Part shown: one piece after another, positions 62,500 through 64,000 of the stretch | How positions within the stretch are numbered: the stretch's first letter is position 1 | How the letters are laid out: every line of letters starts with the position of its first letter | Assembly (NCBI RefSeq): GCF_013294015.1 | Contig: NZ_JABSNO010000011.1 | Location: 1 to 64,000 of the forward strand | DNA length: 64,000 nucleotides | Direction of reading: 5' to 3' | Source: Frigoriflavimonas asaccharolytica | GTDB taxonomy: Bacteria > Bacteroidota > Bacteroidia > Flavobacteriales > Weeksellaceae | Notes under the pieces: model-generated | The model's database searches: none | What the model saw: only the letters and a program-made list of their open reading frames with translations | Told to the model about the DNA's origin: nothing | Program-made: the position numbers and the translations under genes

Positions 62500-64000
62500 A
62501 TGAAAAATATGAAGATTATCGAACAATTAAACAAACTTGGCATTACAGGTGATCAAGAAGTGGTTTACAATCCTTCTTACGAAGAATTGTATCAAGCTGA
62601 AATTTCTGATAAAAATACGGGTTATGAAAAAGGAATTGTTACAGATTCTGGAGCCGTTGCCGTAAAAACAGGAGTTTTCACTGGAAGATCTCCTCAAGAT
62701 AGGTATATTGTAGAAGACGATATTTCTAGAGACACCATCCATTGGGATGGAAAAGTGAATGTTGCAACGACACCAGAAATTTTTGCAAATTGTAAAGAAG
62801 CAGTTCTAAATCAATTGAGCTCGTCTAAAAAGTTATATGTTGTAGATGCTTTCTGTGGATCTAATGAAGATACCAGATTGAAAGTAAGATTTGTGATGGA
62901 AGTTGCTTGGCAAGCACATTTCGTAACGAATATGTTTATCCGTCCGTCTCATTTTGAATTAGAAAATTTTGGAGAGCCAGATTTTTTAGTAATCAATGGT
63001 TCCAAAACTGTAAATAAAAACTGGGAAGCGCAAGGATTAAATTCTGAGAATTTTGTAATGTTCAACCTTACAGAGAAAATGCAAATCATTGGTGGTACTT
63101 GGTATGGAGGAGAGATGAAGAAAGGAATGTTCTCTATGATGAATTATTACCTTCCATTAAAAGGAATTGCATCTATGCACTGCTCTGCAAACGTAGGAGA
63201 AGAAGGAGATGTAGCCGTATTTTTCGGACTTTCTGGTACTGGAAAAACAACGCTTTCTGCAGATCCAAAAAGATATTTGATTGGTGATGATGAGCATGGT
63301 TGGGATCACAACGGAGTTTTTAATTACGAAGGTGGTTGCTACGCAAAAGTAATTGATCTTTCTGAAGAAAAAGAACCAGATATTTTCCGTGCGATAAAAA
63401 GAGATTCTTTGCTAGAGAATGTTGTGGTAGATGAAAATGGAGTAGTAGATTATACAGATAATTCTATCACAGAAAATACAAGAGTTGCCTATCCAATTTA
63501 TAATATCAATAAAATTGTATTGCCTTCCAAAGCAGGACATGCAAGCAAAATAATCTATCTTTCTGCAGATGCTTTCGGCGTATTGCCACCTGTTTCTATC
63601 TTATCAGATGAGCAAGCGCAATACCACTTCTTATGTGGCTATACATCAAAATTGGCAGGAACAGAAAGAGGAATTACAGAACCAACACCTTCATTTTCCC
63701 CAGCTTTTGGAGAAGCATTTCTATCTTTGCACCCAACAATGTACTCTAAAACATTGATTGGCAAAATGAAAGAACACGGTGCAAAAGCATATTTGGTAAA
63801 TACAGGATGGAACGGAACCGGAAAAAGAATTTCTTTGAAGGATACAAGAGCAATCATCGATTCAATTTTGGATGGTTCTATAGATAAAGCGGAAACTGAA
63901 ACCGTTCCTGTGATGAATTTAAAATTCCCTACAGCCTTGCCAAATGTTTCTGAAGGTATTCTAGATCCTAGAGCAACTTACGCTGCAGAAAGTGAGTGGG
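62500..64000 (+). CDS. pckA: Phosphoenolpyruvate carboxykinase (ATP), 3' end cut by the window
   Basis: The reading frame starts at ATG 62500 ([20 protein letters not shown]; a second ATG is at 62509) and remains open to the window edge, giving 500 codons. Landmarks are [16 protein letters not shown] (about residue 65), the phosphate loop [16 protein letters not shown] (about 241-256), [18 protein letters not shown] (about 263-281) and the later [12 protein letters not shown]. It converts oxaloacetate and ATP to PEP for gluconeogenesis. Usual family length is about 530-540 residues, so around 30-40 residues are missing on the right. Confidence 0.96.
   Translation, partial: MKNMKIIEQLNKLGITGDQEVVYNPSYEELYQAEISDKNTGYEKGIVTDSGAVAVKTGVFTGRSPQDRYIVEDDISRDTIHWDGKVNVATTPEIFANCKEAVLNQLSSSKKLYVVDAFCGSNEDTRLKVRFVMEVAWQAHFVTNMFIRPSHFELENFGEPDFLVINGSKTVNKNWEAQGLNSENFVMFNLTEKMQIIGGTWYGGEMKKGMFSMMNYYLPLKGIASMHCSANVGEEGDVAVFFGLSGTGKTTLSADPKRYLIGDDEHGWDHNGVFNYEGGCYAKVIDLSEEKEPDIFRAIKRDSLLENVVVDENGVVDYTDNSITENTRVAYPIYNINKIVLPSKAGHASKIIYLSADAFGVLPPVSILSDEQAQYHFLCGYTSKLAGTERGITEPTPSFSPAFGEAFLSLHPTMYSKTLIGKMKEHGAKAYLVNTGWNGTGKRISLKDTRAIIDSILDGSIDKAETETVPVMNLKFPTALPNVSEGILDPRATYAAESEW

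Overview
The window is AT-rich (roughly one third G+C by eye), densely coded and typical of Bacteroidota, class Flavobacteriia. I infer a Weeksellaceae-like organism (Chryseobacterium/Kaistella group). The evidence is promoters of the TTTG-N20-TAnnTTTG type, weak or absent Shine-Dalgarno sites, a SusC/SusD pair, a T9SS-sorted protease, bacillithiol synthesis (BshC), a GYDIA-type GHMP kinase and ATP-type PEP carboxykinase. I saw no rRNA, tRNA, CRISPR array, transposase or prophage.

Positions 1-42668 are one large surface-polysaccharide region in three transcriptional blocks. Block A (minus, 4631 to 340) holds two GT4 and one GT2 glycosyltransferases and two left-handed beta-helix (LbH) acyltransferases. 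Block B (plus, 4720 to 18132) starts from a promoter divergent to block A. It carries a methyltransferase, an FkbH-like HAD-IIIC enzyme, a free-standing acyl carrier protein, a second methyltransferase, then two successive pairs of MBOAT membrane acyltransferase plus SGNH-like protein. After these come a GtrB-like polyprenyl-phosphate glycosyltransferase, a polytopic GT-C-like protein, a ChbG/YdjC deacetylase, a FemAB-like acyltransferase and a GNAT. Block C (minus, 42668 to 18124) meets block B tail to tail with a 9 bp overlap. It contains ugd, rmlB, rmlA, a Wzm/Wzt ABC exporter, a GT61, a dTDP-3-amino-3,6-dideoxyhexose set (FdtA/QdtA, FdtB/QdtB, acyltransferases, and a MaoC hot-dog protein), many GT2/GT4 enzymes, an FkbM methyltransferase, AsnB and an OafA-type acyltransferase. 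The likely product is a heavily decorated polysaccharide with UDP-uronic acid and 3-acylamino-dideoxyhexose residues, exported by the ABC pathway.

Positions 42669-64000 are mostly core genome on the plus strand: rimP-nusA-infB with a structured leader and a strong terminator; a T9SS S8 protease; a SusC-SusD-lipoprotein operon with a palindrome between its promoter elements; a porin followed by bshC; a LysM/periplasmic-binding lipid-free secreted protein; fabD with a GYDIA kinase; and pckA, cut by the window edge.

The most interesting candidate system is the block B module FkbH + ACP + methyltransferases + (MBOAT + SGNH)x2. Its parts parallel DltA/DltC/DltB/DltD, but the activating enzyme is FkbH-like, which suggests decoration of a surface glycan with glyceroyl or O-methylglyceroyl groups. 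A second theme is short-period repeats. One heptamer array lies inside a glycosyltransferase reading frame. Another covers the ugd stop codon. An inverted repeat brackets a GxxExxY gene and covers the rmlB stop codon.
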